A stretch of DNA of 64,000 bases from Clostridia bacterium (GTDB lineage: Bacteria; Bacillota; Clostridia; TANB77; CAG-508): the NCBI GenBank assembly GCA_900752335.1, contig CAADUZ010000024.1:41840-105839 (forward strand). Reading direction: 5' to 3'. Below are positions 1-8,099 of the stretch, piece after piece (positions within the stretch are counted from its first letter, which is position 1; every line of letters starts with the position of its first letter). The notes under the pieces are model-generated. The model worked only from the letters and a program-made list of their open reading frames with translations. It did no database searches and was not told where the DNA came from. The position numbers were made by a program, and so were the translations under genes.

Positions 1-64
1 TATTAATATATATGCTGTACTTTTTTATTTTAGAACTATTTTTTAGTTTAAATTATACTTCTCC

Positions 65-1633
65 CTATAAACCTATTGAAGTTTCTGGAATATTTGACGG
101 CCTATAATCATTTGGATCTACTGTAGTTTCTGTATTCTGGTCTGCAATCATATTATTCACATATGACTCTATTTCATCTACTTGTTCTTGCTCTTCTTGT
201 AACGCGTCTTCATATTCTTGTTGTGTTTGTTCTACTGAATCTAATAAGCTAATTGTTGATATATGTGAAGGTGTCACAATCCATGTTAATAAAGGATTTC
301 CATATTGCATATTGTAACCTATTGCTGTCATTTGCTCTGTATTTATTTGAGCTATTCTAGCTCCAACCTGTGTTATAAGAGGTATTATTTGCTGTGCTGA
401 ATAATTGTTTAATATTGCTGCATTTGCTGTAGTTATTGGCTCTATATCAACATTTCCAAAACTTACAGTATTTTCATATGCATATGTTATATCATATTCA
501 TTTTCGTATTTTACATTCATTTCGTAACTTTCTGCTACTGCATTAGTATTTAATCCTGACAGATTTATTATTAATCCTATTTCTTCACCGTTTGCAGCGT
601 TTGATACAGAGAGTTTATATGCTACTGCATTTTCTGTTTCCTCTTTTTCTATGTTAAATACAATATCTTCACTTTCTATATTGATTTTATTTGTTTTTCT
701 ATCATTTTGGGTAATATTTACTTTTAAAGTACCGTCTTCCCAATCTTGTTCAGTCACGTAGTCTATCTCGTCTTGTATATCTTCAGAATTTATTACATAA
801 CTTTCGTCATATTCCTCGGCATATAATTCTTCCATTATTTCATTTATTTTGTTTATCATAGTTTGATCTCTTCTTAATGTTTCTAGAAGATTTATATATA
901 TTTGCTTTATTTCTGCACTTGTTAATGTTAAAGTATATGTTACAGAGCCATCTGCATTTTCTGTTTTAGAAAATTTTTCTTCTGCTAAATTATTGTATAT
1001 TGGTAAAATGTATTCTGTCTGGATATGTGTTTTTTCTTTCTCTGTTAAATTTAAACTTTCTAACTTACTTGAAGTTTCTATTTTGTTTGGTATGCTTTCT
1101 ACATTTTCCATTCCAAATTTTTGTGCAAATTCTTTTAAATTGTTATTTTCTATGGCTAAATATGTTTCTGAAACGCTATCTGCTTGCACACCATATATAT
1201 CTCCATATTTTTTAAAGTTAAATGGTAATTTTACTGTGTCTGAATAATTTATTGATATATTTTGCTCTATTTTATTATTTACATTATCCACTTTTCCTGA
1301 AAATGTTATATTTGTGTTATTTCCTGCCTCTACCGCCCTGTTATATGCTTGCAATTCATAATTAGTAGATATGTCTTTTAGTATGTTTACATTAGCAGTT
1401 ATTTTCCCATTTGTTGTATATGTTGTTGCTTCTTTTTTTGAAAAATATGTATTTACAGAGTTTGTAATAAAGCCTTCTTCTTTATCTCCAAGTTGCATAA
1501 CATATTTTCCAAATCCCTGTTTTTCTGAAAGTAATAAATCTGTACAAAAGAATATATATGCAAATATTCCTCCTGCTATAATTAAAACTAGAAGTATAAC
1601 AATTATTGTGATTATAATACCTTTTTTCTTCAT
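65..1633 (-). CDS. Exported membrane-anchored protein of unknown function
   Basis: The 522-residue protein starts at an ATG preceded by a clear GAGGGG ribosome binding site. Residues 7-29 form one strongly hydrophobic segment after three lysines, so the protein is probably anchored by its N terminus with the rest outside the cell. The body is rich in Asn, Thr and Glu with alternating polar and hydrophobic stretches that suggest beta structure. The last 60 residues are Glu/Gln-rich and may form a helix. I recognise no catalytic motif and do not assign a family. It lies 73 bases downstream of yebC, behind a hairpin that looks like a terminator, so it probably has its own promoter. A surface or wall-associated role is inference from topology only. 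Confidence 0.7.
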   Translation of the reverse strand: MKKKGIIITIIVILLVLIIAGGIFAYIFFCTDLLLSEKQGFGKYVMQLGDKEEGFITNSVNTYFSKKEATTYTTNGKITANVNILKDISTNYELQAYNRAVEAGNNTNITFSGKVDNVNNKIEQNISINYSDTVKLPFNFKKYGDIYGVQADSVSETYLAIENNNLKEFAQKFGMENVESIPNKIETSSKLESLNLTEKEKTHIQTEYILPIYNNLAEEKFSKTENADGSVTYTLTLTSAEIKQIYINLLETLRRDQTMINKINEIMEELYAEEYDESYVINSEDIQDEIDYVTEQDWEDGTLKVNITQNDRKTNKINIESEDIVFNIEKEETENAVAYKLSVSNAANGEEIGLIINLSGLNTNAVAESYEMNVKYENEYDITYAYENTVSFGNVDIEPITTANAAILNNYSAQQIIPLITQVGARIAQINTEQMTAIGYNMQYGNPLLTWIVTPSHISTISLLDSVEQTQQEYEDALQEEQEQVDEIESYVNNMIADQNTETTVDPNDYRPSNIPETSIGL

Positions 1634-1659
1634 ATGATTTTCCCCTCTCTTATTTTAAA

Positions 1660-1700
1660 AGCAGAAGTTAAAATTTCCTTTATGAATTAAAACTTCTGCT
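1660..1700 (-). terminator. Terminator after yebC
   Basis: Perfect 10-bp arms (AGCAGAAGTT and AACTTCTGCT) enclose a 21-nt loop just after the yebC stop. On the minus strand the hairpin is followed by a short T run. Confidence 0.65.
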
Positions 1701-1706
1701 TATATC

Positions 1707-2432
1707 TTATTCTTCCCAATTATGATATACGTTCATAACGTCGTCTAAATCTTCTAGATTGTCTATTAATCTTTGCATTTTTTCTCCATCTTTTTCATCT
1801 AACTTAATGTATGTAGATGGAACCATTTGAACTTCTGCTTGTAAAAATTCTAATCCTTGTGCTTCTAGTGCTTCTCTTACTTTTGCAAAATCTTCTGGAA
1901 TCGTTGTTATTTCATAACATTCATCTGTTGCTTCAAAATCTTCTGCTCCATTATCTAGCGCAAGCATCATCATATCGTCTTCTGATAAATCTGTAGTAGT
2001 TCTATCTATTACTATTACACCTTTTTTAGAGAATAAATATGATACACAACCTGAAGTTCCTAGGTTTCCTCCTGACCTATCAAATGCATGTCTTACGTCT
2101 GCTGCCGTTCTATTTTTATTATCTGTACTTGCTTCTACTATAACGGCTACACCATTTACACCATAACCTTCATATGTAATTTCTTCGTAGTTTTCGTTAT
2201 TTCCTGCACCTGATGCCTTCTTTATCGCATTGTTTATTGTATCATTTGGCATGTTATTTGCCTTACATTTTGCTATTACGTCCTTAAGTTTAGAATTACC
2301 AGCCGGGTCAGGTCCTCCTTGCTTTACTGCGATTAATAATTCTCTTCCTAGTTTTGTAAATATTTTTCCTCTTGCTGCGTCTGCTTTGCCTTTTTTTGCT
2401 TGAATATTATGCCATTTGCTGTGTCCTGACAT
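1707..2432 (-). CDS. yebC: YebC/PmpR family DNA- or ribosome-associated regulator
   Basis: The 241-residue product is full length for the family. The diagnostic N terminus is present (SGHSKWHNIQAKKGKAD, then GKIFTKLGREL), followed by the three-domain body ending in DDVMNVYHNWEE. Family members bind DNA as regulators, and recent work links some to ribosome rescue at proline stretches; which role applies here cannot be read from the sequence. It starts at an ATG behind AAGGAGGAATTAACC. A perfect 12-bp inverted repeat lies just upstream and could be its operator. Confidence 0.95.
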   Translation of the reverse strand: MSGHSKWHNIQAKKGKADAARGKIFTKLGRELLIAVKQGGPDPAGNSKLKDVIAKCKANNMPNDTINNAIKKASGAGNNENYEEITYEGYGVNGVAVIVEASTDNKNRTAADVRHAFDRSGGNLGTSGCVSYLFSKKGVIVIDRTTTDLSEDDMMMLALDNGAEDFEATDECYEITTIPEDFAKVREALEAQGLEFLQAEVQMVPSTYIKLDEKDGEKMQRLIDNLEDLDDVMNVYHNWEE

Positions 2433-2464
2433 GGTTAATTCCTCCTTTTTTATTTTAATTCTTA

Positions 2465-2494
2465 TACAGTAAATATTTTACCATATTTACTGTA
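2465..2494. promoter_or_regulatory. Perfect inverted repeat upstream of yebC
   Basis: The arms TACAGTAAATAT and ATATTTACTGTA are exact complements separated by six bases, about 30 bases upstream of the yebC start. The size and spacing suit a dimeric repressor operator. No cognate regulator is identified. Confidence 0.45.
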
Positions 2495-2537
2495 TTTTGT
2501 GTAGTATTTTTTATAAATATTTTTTTGCCTTAAATTT

Positions 2538-2578
2538 AAAAGTAAATTCCAGAAAAAAGAAAAAAGGAATTTACTTTT
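2538..2578. repeat. Long inverted repeat downstream of the AbiE pair
   Basis: Perfect 13-bp arms (AAAAGTAAATTCC and GGAATTTACTTTT) flank a purine-only 15-nt loop. It lies 64 bases beyond the abiEii stop and may end that transcript, although no strong T run follows on the minus strand. Confidence 0.45.
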
Positions 2579-2641
2579 GGTCAAAAGCTTGATTAAAATG
2601 TGTATCTGCTATAAAATATATCATATGTTCTCCTTTTCTGC

Positions 2642-3496
2642 TTAAACAGTTAAAATTTCTATGTCTAAACTTGAAATAAATTCTTTTATTTCTTTTATGA
2701 TTTCTTCAAACTTAATATCATTTGCATATTTATTCTTTTTAGCATACCCATTCCATAAACTTACAATTCTATCATATGAAGATATACTATCTAAAATCTG
2801 TTCATAATCTTTTAAGTAGTCAAGCGATTCTCTTTTATCAAATGTATTTTTTATTGATAGTTTTAAATTCTTAATATCAATATTATCCTTAAATTTTTTT
2901 AAAAACATATGTACATCGTAGTAATCTTTCATTCTGCTATTGTATTGTCCTCTTCTTAAAATAGTTTCAATTTTTTCTGATATTATTGTTTCAACATTAT
3001 ATGTATAAATTAATATCTTTTTATCTTCAAATAATGATGGATAACTATAATCCAACTCTTTTGGTACAACTTTATCTCCTGTAGAAATATCAATATCTAA
3101 ATTAATTTTAAGATTTTCTAATTTTCCAATTAAATGATATTTATTCCCACCATATTCATCTTCTTCTCTTATATCAGTTATATCAACCAACTCAAATTTT
3201 ACTCCGTCTTTTAAATCAATATTTAATATTTCGTTTAAAACTTTTACCATCTGCTCTTTGGAAATATCTAGTCCTTTGATTGTTGTATCCATATCTCTTG
3301 TAGTTCTATTATTGATTCCAAATAGTGCTGATAACAATAGACCACCTTTTAATATAAAATTTTCTTGATATTTTGAAACTGAAATTCTTTCTAAAATTCT
3401 CTCAAACATAAATCTTTGTAACAATTCATAATGATTTAGTTGATATTTTCTCTCTAGTTCTTTTGATTTTTGTTTAAGTGCTTTATATCTTATCAC
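2642..3496 (-). CDS. abiEii: AbiEii-type nucleotidyltransferase toxin
   Basis: This 284-residue protein has the nucleotidyltransferase core of AbiEii/MenA toxins: FILKGGLLLSALFGI near residues 47-61, followed by RTTRDMDTTIKG, where the paired acidic residues bind metal. In characterised systems the toxin transfers nucleotides to tRNA or other targets and halts growth on phage infection or plasmid loss. Its start overlaps the end of the upstream abiEi-like gene by 4 bases (ATGA), the usual type IV toxin-antitoxin arrangement with translational coupling. The operator before the antitoxin gene supports an autoregulated pair. Whether this copy is active is not known. Confidence 0.88.
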   Translation of the reverse strand: MIRYKALKQKSKELERKYQLNHYELLQRFMFERILERISVSKYQENFILKGGLLLSALFGINNRTTRDMDTTIKGLDISKEQMVKVLNEILNIDLKDGVKFELVDITDIREEDEYGGNKYHLIGKLENLKINLDIDISTGDKVVPKELDYSYPSLFEDKKILIYTYNVETIISEKIETILRRGQYNSRMKDYYDVHMFLKKFKDNIDIKNLKLSIKNTFDKRESLDYLKDYEQILDSISSYDRIVSLWNGYAKKNKYANDIKFEEIIKEIKEFISSLDIEILTV

Positions 3497-4074
3497 TTCA
3501 TTAAAACCTCCATTATAGTAGTTAGTTTTTCATATACATTAAATATTCTAGCATATTCATCTAATAGTTTTAAATTTTTATTTTTTAAATTAAAATAACT
3601 TTTCAAAATTTTATTGTATAACTCTATATCATACTCATCTTGTTTTTTTAGCATATCACATATACATCTTTCTAAATTATATACAATTATAGGATTACCA
3701 TATGGACTTGTTATAGTAATTTTACCTATATTTAACTTTTCTTTAGATACATAGTGAATTTTTACATTTTCTCTAATTTTTTTATGAGAATATGTAGTAA
3801 CATCAAGTTCATATGGTGCTCTTTCACTAATTCCCAACAAGTGGAACGCAGTATTATATGAATAAATAATATTGTTGTAACGTTTTTGTAAAATATAGTA
3901 TTCATCTTCAATTAATTTATTGTCAATGTATAAACCTCTTGATACTCTTCTAATTATTCCATTTTTTATTAATTCTGGAATATATATTCTTTGAATTCCA
4001 TTTTGTTCTATTTCTCTAGATGTTATATAACCATTATTTCCTTTTAAAAATTTTTCTATTTTTTTTATATTCAT
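3493..4074 (-). CDS. abiEi: AbiEi-type antitoxin and autorepressor
   Basis: The product has the N-terminal winged helix of AbiEi antitoxins (TSREIEQNGIQRIYIPELIKNGIIRRVSRGLY), followed by the dimer/antitoxin domain with IIYSYNTAFHLLGIS. I place the start at the fifth codon of the open frame (ATG at 4074), because GGGGG lies 5 bases before it; the earlier ATG at 4086 has no ribosome binding site. The product is about 193 residues. AbiEi proteins neutralise AbiEii and bind inverted repeats in their own promoter. A near-perfect repeat sits exactly there (4086-4129). Confidence 0.85.
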   Translation of the reverse strand: MNIKKIEKFLKGNNGYITSREIEQNGIQRIYIPELIKNGIIRRVSRGLYIDNKLIEDEYYILQKRYNNIIYSYNTAFHLLGISERAPYELDVTTYSHKKIRENVKIHYVSKEKLNIGKITITSPYGNPIIVYNLERCICDMLKKQDEYDIELYNKILKSYFNLKNKNLKLLDEYARIFNVYEKLTTIMEVLMK

Positions 4075-4085
4075 ATTAACCCCCA

Positions 4086-4130
4086 TTACAAACGTACTAC
4101 AATTTTATCATATTGTTGTACGTTTGTAAA
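4086..4130 (-). promoter_or_regulatory. abiE promoter with overlapping operator
   Basis: On the minus strand, TTTACA (4125-4130), 17 bases, then TAAAAT (4102-4107) form a good vegetative promoter. The 17-bp arms at 4086-4102 and 4113-4129 pair at 15 positions and straddle the -10 and -35 boxes. Binding by AbiEi would block polymerase, as described for AbiEi of other bacteria. Confidence 0.7.
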
Positions 4131-4167
4131 TATTATGTTTAAAATTTAATATATATTAATATCTTTG

Positions 4168-4365
4168 TTAATCTTCGCTATAATCAGTAACAATTTTATA
4201 TATTCTCATTCCATATATATTATAGTAGGCTTTATAACTAGTTGTAACTGTTTTATCATTTTTATAATCCACGTGCATAACCCCTTCATTTCTTATTGGA
4301 ACTAATATACTTATTAGAATAAATATTAAAATAACTATCACAATAACATAATTTTTCTTTTTCAT
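4168..4365 (-). CDS. Small single-pass membrane protein
   Basis: This 65-residue protein has a lysine start (MKKKN), one membrane helix at about residues 6-23, and a polar tail with several tyrosines. A strong GAGGAGG site precedes the ATG. I do not recognise a family. It sits between the AbiE pair and a GNAT gene, a typical accessory position. Confidence 0.6.
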   Translation of the reverse strand: MKKKNYVIVIVILIFILISILVPIRNEGVMHVDYKNDKTVTTSYKAYYNIYGMRIYKIVTDYSED

Positions 4366-4405
4366 TATTTACCTCCTCTTCAACTTACTATTTGTTTTTT
4401 TCCAA

Positions 4406-4663
4406 TTAGATTCTACCATTTTGTCTTTCTAAAACTATTTTTGCATATGAACACTCGGCTACTAGCTTTTTGTTCTTTTCCTTTGCATTTTCTATAATAC
4501 ATTCTACTAATTTTTTTGCTATTCCTTGTCCTTGATATGCATCATTCACTTCTGTATGAATAATGTTCCAAGTATCTTCGTTTTCTATGAAATCACATTC
4601 ACCAATTTGCTTATCAGCGTCATATGCAACTGATTTATTTTCTTTAAAACTTATTTTTATCAT
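4406..4663 (-). CDS. Short GNAT-fold N-acetyltransferase (YjdJ type)
   Basis: The 85-residue protein matches the minimal GNAT family. It has IIHTEVNDAYQGQGIAKKLV, where QGQGIA is the acetyl-CoA binding loop, followed by AKEKNKKLVAECSYAK. This is the normal length for the family. It starts behind AGGTG. The substrate is unknown, and several family members may bind other acyl groups. Confidence 0.8.
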   Translation of the reverse strand: MIKISFKENKSVAYDADKQIGECDFIENEDTWNIIHTEVNDAYQGQGIAKKLVECIIENAKEKNKKLVAECSYAKIVLERQNGRI

Positions 4664-4743
4664 ACTTCACCTCGTTTTAAATAAACTTTTATCTGTCTTG
4701 CTATATGTATAAATGCTATTTTCATTATAATATCATAAAAATA

Positions 4744-4777
4744 AAAATTACTCTATACTTTGGTATAAAGTAATTTT
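4744..4777 (-). terminator. Terminator of the GntR-ABC operon
   Basis: Fifteen-base arms with one mismatch enclose a 4-nt loop. On the minus strand the hairpin runs into TTTTTATTTTTATG. It lies 65 bases after the permease stop. Confidence 0.75.
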
Positions 4778-4841
4778 GAAATTGTAATTTATTATCTTTC
4801 CATTCGTGATATAATATATCTTTTAAAACCATATATATGTT

Positions 4842-5516
4842 CTATTCTTCTTTATTTTTATATAGTCTATATGCAATTTTATAAGATACAAAATACATAA
4901 CTATTGTACTTATAATTAGTATCCATACTCCAAATTTATTTATAAAACTATTTACTATTTCCATATCCACATTGATATTTGTTTTATTTATCAGAAAGTA
5001 TATTCCCCCAAGTATAGCAACTATAATAAGCACTAATATAAACATTTGGATTCTTCCTTTTTCTGCTCCCCATTTGTACATACTAGGAATTTGAACAGCT
5101 TGCAAGAAAGATATTGCAAAGATACCTCCCATTGTTGATATAATTAAACTTTGATAATCAAGATTTATTATATTTTCTGGTCTTATATAATTCATAATAT
5201 TTACAACAATTATAGTTAGTACCATTCCTAATATTCCACCTAGTATTGCTGCACCTATCGCTAAAATGTATTTTTCTCTTACTAATTCTTTTCTGTTAGC
5301 TGGTAATGTTAAAATATATCTATTAGATTTAGATATTTCATCATAACTAAAAGTAGATAATGAAATCATTCCTACTATTCCACAAATTATAGCTGGTGCA
5401 ATAGTAATAGCCTCTGTTCCTATTATTGCAATTCCACAAAATAAAATTATTATAATTAGTGAAACCTTATATGTAGCTAAATTATATAAATCTTTTTTCA
5501 ATAATCCTTTTATCAT
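4842..5516 (-). CDS. ABC-2 type transporter permease
   Basis: The 224-residue protein has about six predicted membrane segments (near residues 15-33, 37-56, 88-110, 126-146, 157-178 and 195-214). Its cytoplasmic N terminus, MIKGLLKKDLYNLATYK, is typical of ABC-2 permeases of the BcrB/YtrC class. It starts two bases after the stop of the ATPase gene, so the two are translationally linked. With the GntR gene this is the common three-gene YtrA-type module, usually induced by envelope stress or antibiotics acting on lipid II. The substrate is unknown. Confidence 0.85.
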   Translation of the reverse strand: MIKGLLKKDLYNLATYKVSLIIIILFCGIAIIGTEAITIAPAIICGIVGMISLSTFSYDEISKSNRYILTLPANRKELVREKYILAIGAAILGGILGMVLTIIVVNIMNYIRPENIINLDYQSLIISTMGGIFAISFLQAVQIPSMYKWGAEKGRIQMFILVLIIVAILGGIYFLINKTNINVDMEIVNSFINKFGVWILIISTIVMYFVSYKIAYRLYKNKEE

Positions 5517-5518
5517 AA

Positions 5519-6376
5519 TTATTTTTCCCCCTTAATGTAGAATAACATTATATCTTCAATAGATGGCTTATCAATAGTTGTAATATTATATTTACTTCTT
5601 ATTTTGTTCTTATCATCTGTTAATACTTCATATTGATACTTTTCTTTTTTATAAGCAATATAATCTTTTTCGTCTAACTTTTCAAAGTCATCTTTACTAC
5701 ATTTTACTATTCCATAGTTTTCAAGCAATTCATTTGTTGGCAAATCAAAAACAATTTTTCCTTTTTCGATAAAAACAATATAATCTGATATATGCTCCAA
5801 ATCTGTTGTAATATGCGTTGATAATAATATTGACCTTGTTTCATCTTCTTCTATATATTTTCTAAATATGTCTAATATCTCATTCCTTACAACTGGATCA
5901 AGGCCACTTGTTGGCTCATCTAATATTAAAAGTTTTGGATTATGAGATATTGCTGTTGCAATTTTTAGTTTCATTTTCATACCACTTGAAAAATCTTTTA
6001 TTAGTTTATTTGTTGGTAAATTAAATTGTTTTAAAAGATTTATATATTTATTTTCATTCCAAGTTTTGAAAAAATCCTTCATAATAGAATTAACTTGCTT
6101 TGCAGTTAGATATTCTGATAAAAAGCTATCATCTAACACAACACCTATTTCTTCTTTAATCTCTTTTTCGTCGTTTTTGCTATCTTTTCCAAATATCTTA
6201 ACTGTTCCTTCAGATTTAGTAATATTTAGTATTGATTTGATTGTAGTAGTTTTACCTGCTCCATTTTCTCCTATTAGCCCTACAATGCAACCTTGTGGAA
6301 CATTGAAAGAAATATTTTTAAGTTCAAAATCTTTATATTTCTTTGAAACATTTTGTAATTCAATATTATTATCCAT
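5519..6376 (-). CDS. ABC transporter ATP-binding protein
   Basis: This 285-residue ATPase has a Walker A motif (GENGAGKTT, about residues 37-45), the signature DFSSGMKMKLKIA, Walker B LLILDEPTSGLDP and the H-loop LSTHI. A regulatory tail of about 70 residues follows the nucleotide-binding domain, as in BcrA-like proteins. It partners the downstream permease. The start is behind GAGGAAG, immediately after the GntR stop. Confidence 0.93.
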   Translation of the reverse strand: MDNNIELQNVSKKYKDFELKNISFNVPQGCIVGLIGENGAGKTTTIKSILNITKSEGTVKIFGKDSKNDEKEIKEEIGVVLDDSFLSEYLTAKQVNSIMKDFFKTWNENKYINLLKQFNLPTNKLIKDFSSGMKMKLKIATAISHNPKLLILDEPTSGLDPVVRNEILDIFRKYIEEDETRSILLSTHITTDLEHISDYIVFIEKGKIVFDLPTNELLENYGIVKCSKDDFEKLDEKDYIAYKKEKYQYEVLTDDKNKIRSKYNITTIDKPSIEDIMLFYIKGEK

Positions 6377-6377
6377 C

Positions 6378-6755
6378 CTAAACTTCCTCCTTAAAAATCA
6401 TCTTAAACAATTCTTTTATTTCGTCTTCCGAAATGTTGGCTATTTTTGAAATATTATAAATCTTTTCTATATAGTCCTGAATTTCTTTTAATTTTTCTTC
6501 TTTTATTATTTCTAAATTTTTTGGTGCAACAAAACTTCCCTTTCCTTGCACTGTTTTTATAAAGCCTTCTGCTTCCAACTCGTCATAAGCTTTTTTTACT
6601 GTAAGGAAACTTATTTTTAAATCATTTGCTAAATTTCTAACTGAAGGCAACATTTCTTCTTCTTTTAATTCGTTTGAAATTATAGCATTTTTAATAGCAT
6701 TTTTTATTTGTTCATAAATTGGTACACTACTATTATTACTTATTATTATATTCAT
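6378..6755 (-). CDS. GntR family (YtrA subgroup) transcriptional regulator
   Basis: The 125-residue protein is a short GntR regulator. The winged helix covers residues 1-75 (PIYEQIKNAIKNAIISNELKE, LPSVRNLANDLKIS, TVKKAYDELEAEGFI, GKGSFVA) and a 50-residue dimerisation tail follows. It has no ligand domain, which fits the YtrA subgroup that represses an adjoining ABC transporter operon. A strong promoter with TGTTAT repeats lies just upstream, suiting autoregulation. Confidence 0.92.
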   Translation of the reverse strand: MNIIISNNSSVPIYEQIKNAIKNAIISNELKEEEMLPSVRNLANDLKISFLTVKKAYDELEAEGFIKTVQGKGSFVAPKNLEIIKEEKLKEIQDYIEKIYNISKIANISEDEIKELFKMIFKEEV

Positions 6756-6792
6756 AGCTTTCCCCCTTACTGTTATTTGCTGTTATGTTTAA

Positions 6793-6820
6793 AGTATAAC
6801 ACTTTATAACATTTTGTCAA
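6793..6820 (-). promoter_or_regulatory. Promoter of the GntR-ABC operon
   Basis: TTGACA (6815-6820) and TATACT (6793-6798) are separated by 16 bases on the minus strand. Several TGTTAT/ATAACA half-sites overlap the spacer and the region down to the start codon; they are the likely operator for the encoded GntR protein. Confidence 0.7.
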
Positions 6821-6853
6821 TAGATTTCTCTAAAAATTTTTATACACAAAAAA

Positions 6854-6917
6854 AGAATCACTATTTGAAGCTACCCAAATCTCACCATTTTTGGTAGCTT
6901 CAATTTCTAATGATTCT
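6854..6917 (-). terminator. Terminator after the glucosaminidase gene
   Basis: A two-tier hairpin is visible. GAAGCTACC (6867-6875) pairs with GGTAGCTTC (6893-6901), and AGAATCA pairs with TGATTCT outside it. The minus strand then runs TTTTTTTGTG. Confidence 0.8.
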
Positions 6918-6934
6918 CTTGAGAATAGATAATT

Positions 6935-8005
6935 TTAATCCATATTTTCATACAACGGTATTACAAAATTTAAGTTAGAATCTACGGTATTCGAAGCTTC
7001 ATATATTTCTTTCATATTTGTTGCTTCAGATTCTGGTGCAAACAAATTTTGCATATACTGGTTAGTATATAATTCTCCATCTTTGTTTACAACGTCAAAT
7101 TTTTGCAAGTATAAAGTGTTTTGCCCCTCATCTATATATCCATTTTTCACAAAGTCTACTCCACCTATTAATGCTTTCTCAATACTGTCCCATCCTTGAT
7201 TATATGCATATTCGGCTGCATTTTGCAAAATTTCTTCCGTAGAATTTCCTGTCGCTGATATATTAAATGGGTTATATACTGTAGTTCCATTATATTCATA
7301 TCCTCGTGACATTACCGTTCCTTCTCTGCCTTGTTCTTGTATTAGTCTTGAGGTTATGAAATATGGATCTACATTAGCATTTTTTCCTGCTTGTAGTAAT
7401 GCTTCTGCAGTGCTATCTCCTTCTAAAAACGAGCCTTCTGTAAGTGTTTTTATTCCTTCTACCGTATGTGCTCCATCTGTATATTTTAATTCCATAAATT
7501 GAAATATATTATCTTCATTTAAGATATTGCGTGGGTCCATTTTGCTTTTTATTGCTATGTCTGATGCACAAAGCCATGAACCATTATCATATCTTCTATT
7601 TCCACATATATTGCATATCCATCCTTCTGGGTATTCGTAATAATCCGGTATTAGATTTAATGGATTCGTTCTAAATGCTGAATGTCCTTCGTTTTTTATT
7701 ACTTCATTCCAGTCAAGCTTTGTATAAAATAATGTAAATGTCCAGTTTGGGTGTTTTTCTTGTAATTCGTCAATTAATTCTTTATAACCTGGATATTTTT
7801 CTTCGTCTAAATTTTCTCCTGTATATATTTCATATTTTTGCCTAATTTTTTCAGCTTTTATTAATTTTATTATAGAATTTACTATCAATGAAATTATAAT
7901 TACTAATAATATTATTACAGCTAAAATTACGCATATAAGTCTGGTTTTGTTTTTTGTTGGCATTGTTTTTATAGTACTTATCACTTTTTTTATTTTTTCT
8001 AACAT
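6935..8005 (-). CDS. Membrane-anchored beta-N-acetylglucosaminidase (cell wall hydrolase)
   Basis: I start this gene at ATG 8005, preceded by AAAGGAG. The open frame extends upstream, but those codons (GPVPNFSK) are a translation of a palindromic repeat. The 356-residue product has a membrane helix near residues 24-45. A clostridial glucosaminidase-type region follows, with LQEKHPNWTFTLFYTKLDW, a CxxC pair in GWICNICGNRR, ASDIAIKSKMDPRN, and the glycoside hydrolase 73-like part FITSRLIQEQGREG ending in NPFNISATG. These enzymes cut the glycan strand of peptidoglycan between GlcNAc and MurNAc. It lies next to PBP1A, which suits wall growth or remodelling. Confidence 0.85.
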   Translation of the reverse strand: MLEKIKKVISTIKTMPTKNKTRLICVILAVIILLVIIISLIVNSIIKLIKAEKIRQKYEIYTGENLDEEKYPGYKELIDELQEKHPNWTFTLFYTKLDWNEVIKNEGHSAFRTNPLNLIPDYYEYPEGWICNICGNRRYDNGSWLCASDIAIKSKMDPRNILNEDNIFQFMELKYTDGAHTVEGIKTLTEGSFLEGDSTAEALLQAGKNANVDPYFITSRLIQEQGREGTVMSRGYEYNGTTVYNPFNISATGNSTEEILQNAAEYAYNQGWDSIEKALIGGVDFVKNGYIDEGQNTLYLQKFDVVNKDGELYTNQYMQNLFAPESEATNMKEIYEASNTVDSNLNFVIPLYENMD

Positions 8006-8017
8006 TTTTTGCTCCTT

Positions 8018-8099
8018 TGAGAAATTAGGGACAGGTCCCATTTTCCCATTTTTGAGTTTAACTGGAAATGAGAATTTGAGACCTGTCCCTAATTTCTCA
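8018..8099. repeat. Palindromic element, GGGACAGGTC family, over the end of PBP1A
   Basis: Perfect 20-bp inverted arms (8018-8037 and 8080-8099) contain TTAGGGACAGGTC. The element lies between PBP1A and the glucosaminidase gene and supplies the last codons and the stop (VRN, TAG) of PBP1A. A single related arm occurs at 23901-23938. Confidence 0.85.

Noticed and set aside
993..1247. Many plus-strand open frames rich in Phe, Leu and Ser across the window
   Set aside because: They are antisense shadows of real minus-strand genes in AT-rich DNA and lack ribosome binding sites.
8006..8041. N-terminal extension MGPVPNFSKEQK of the glucosaminidase
   Set aside because: These codons translate the palindromic repeat. 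A proper ribosome binding site precedes the next ATG at 8005.
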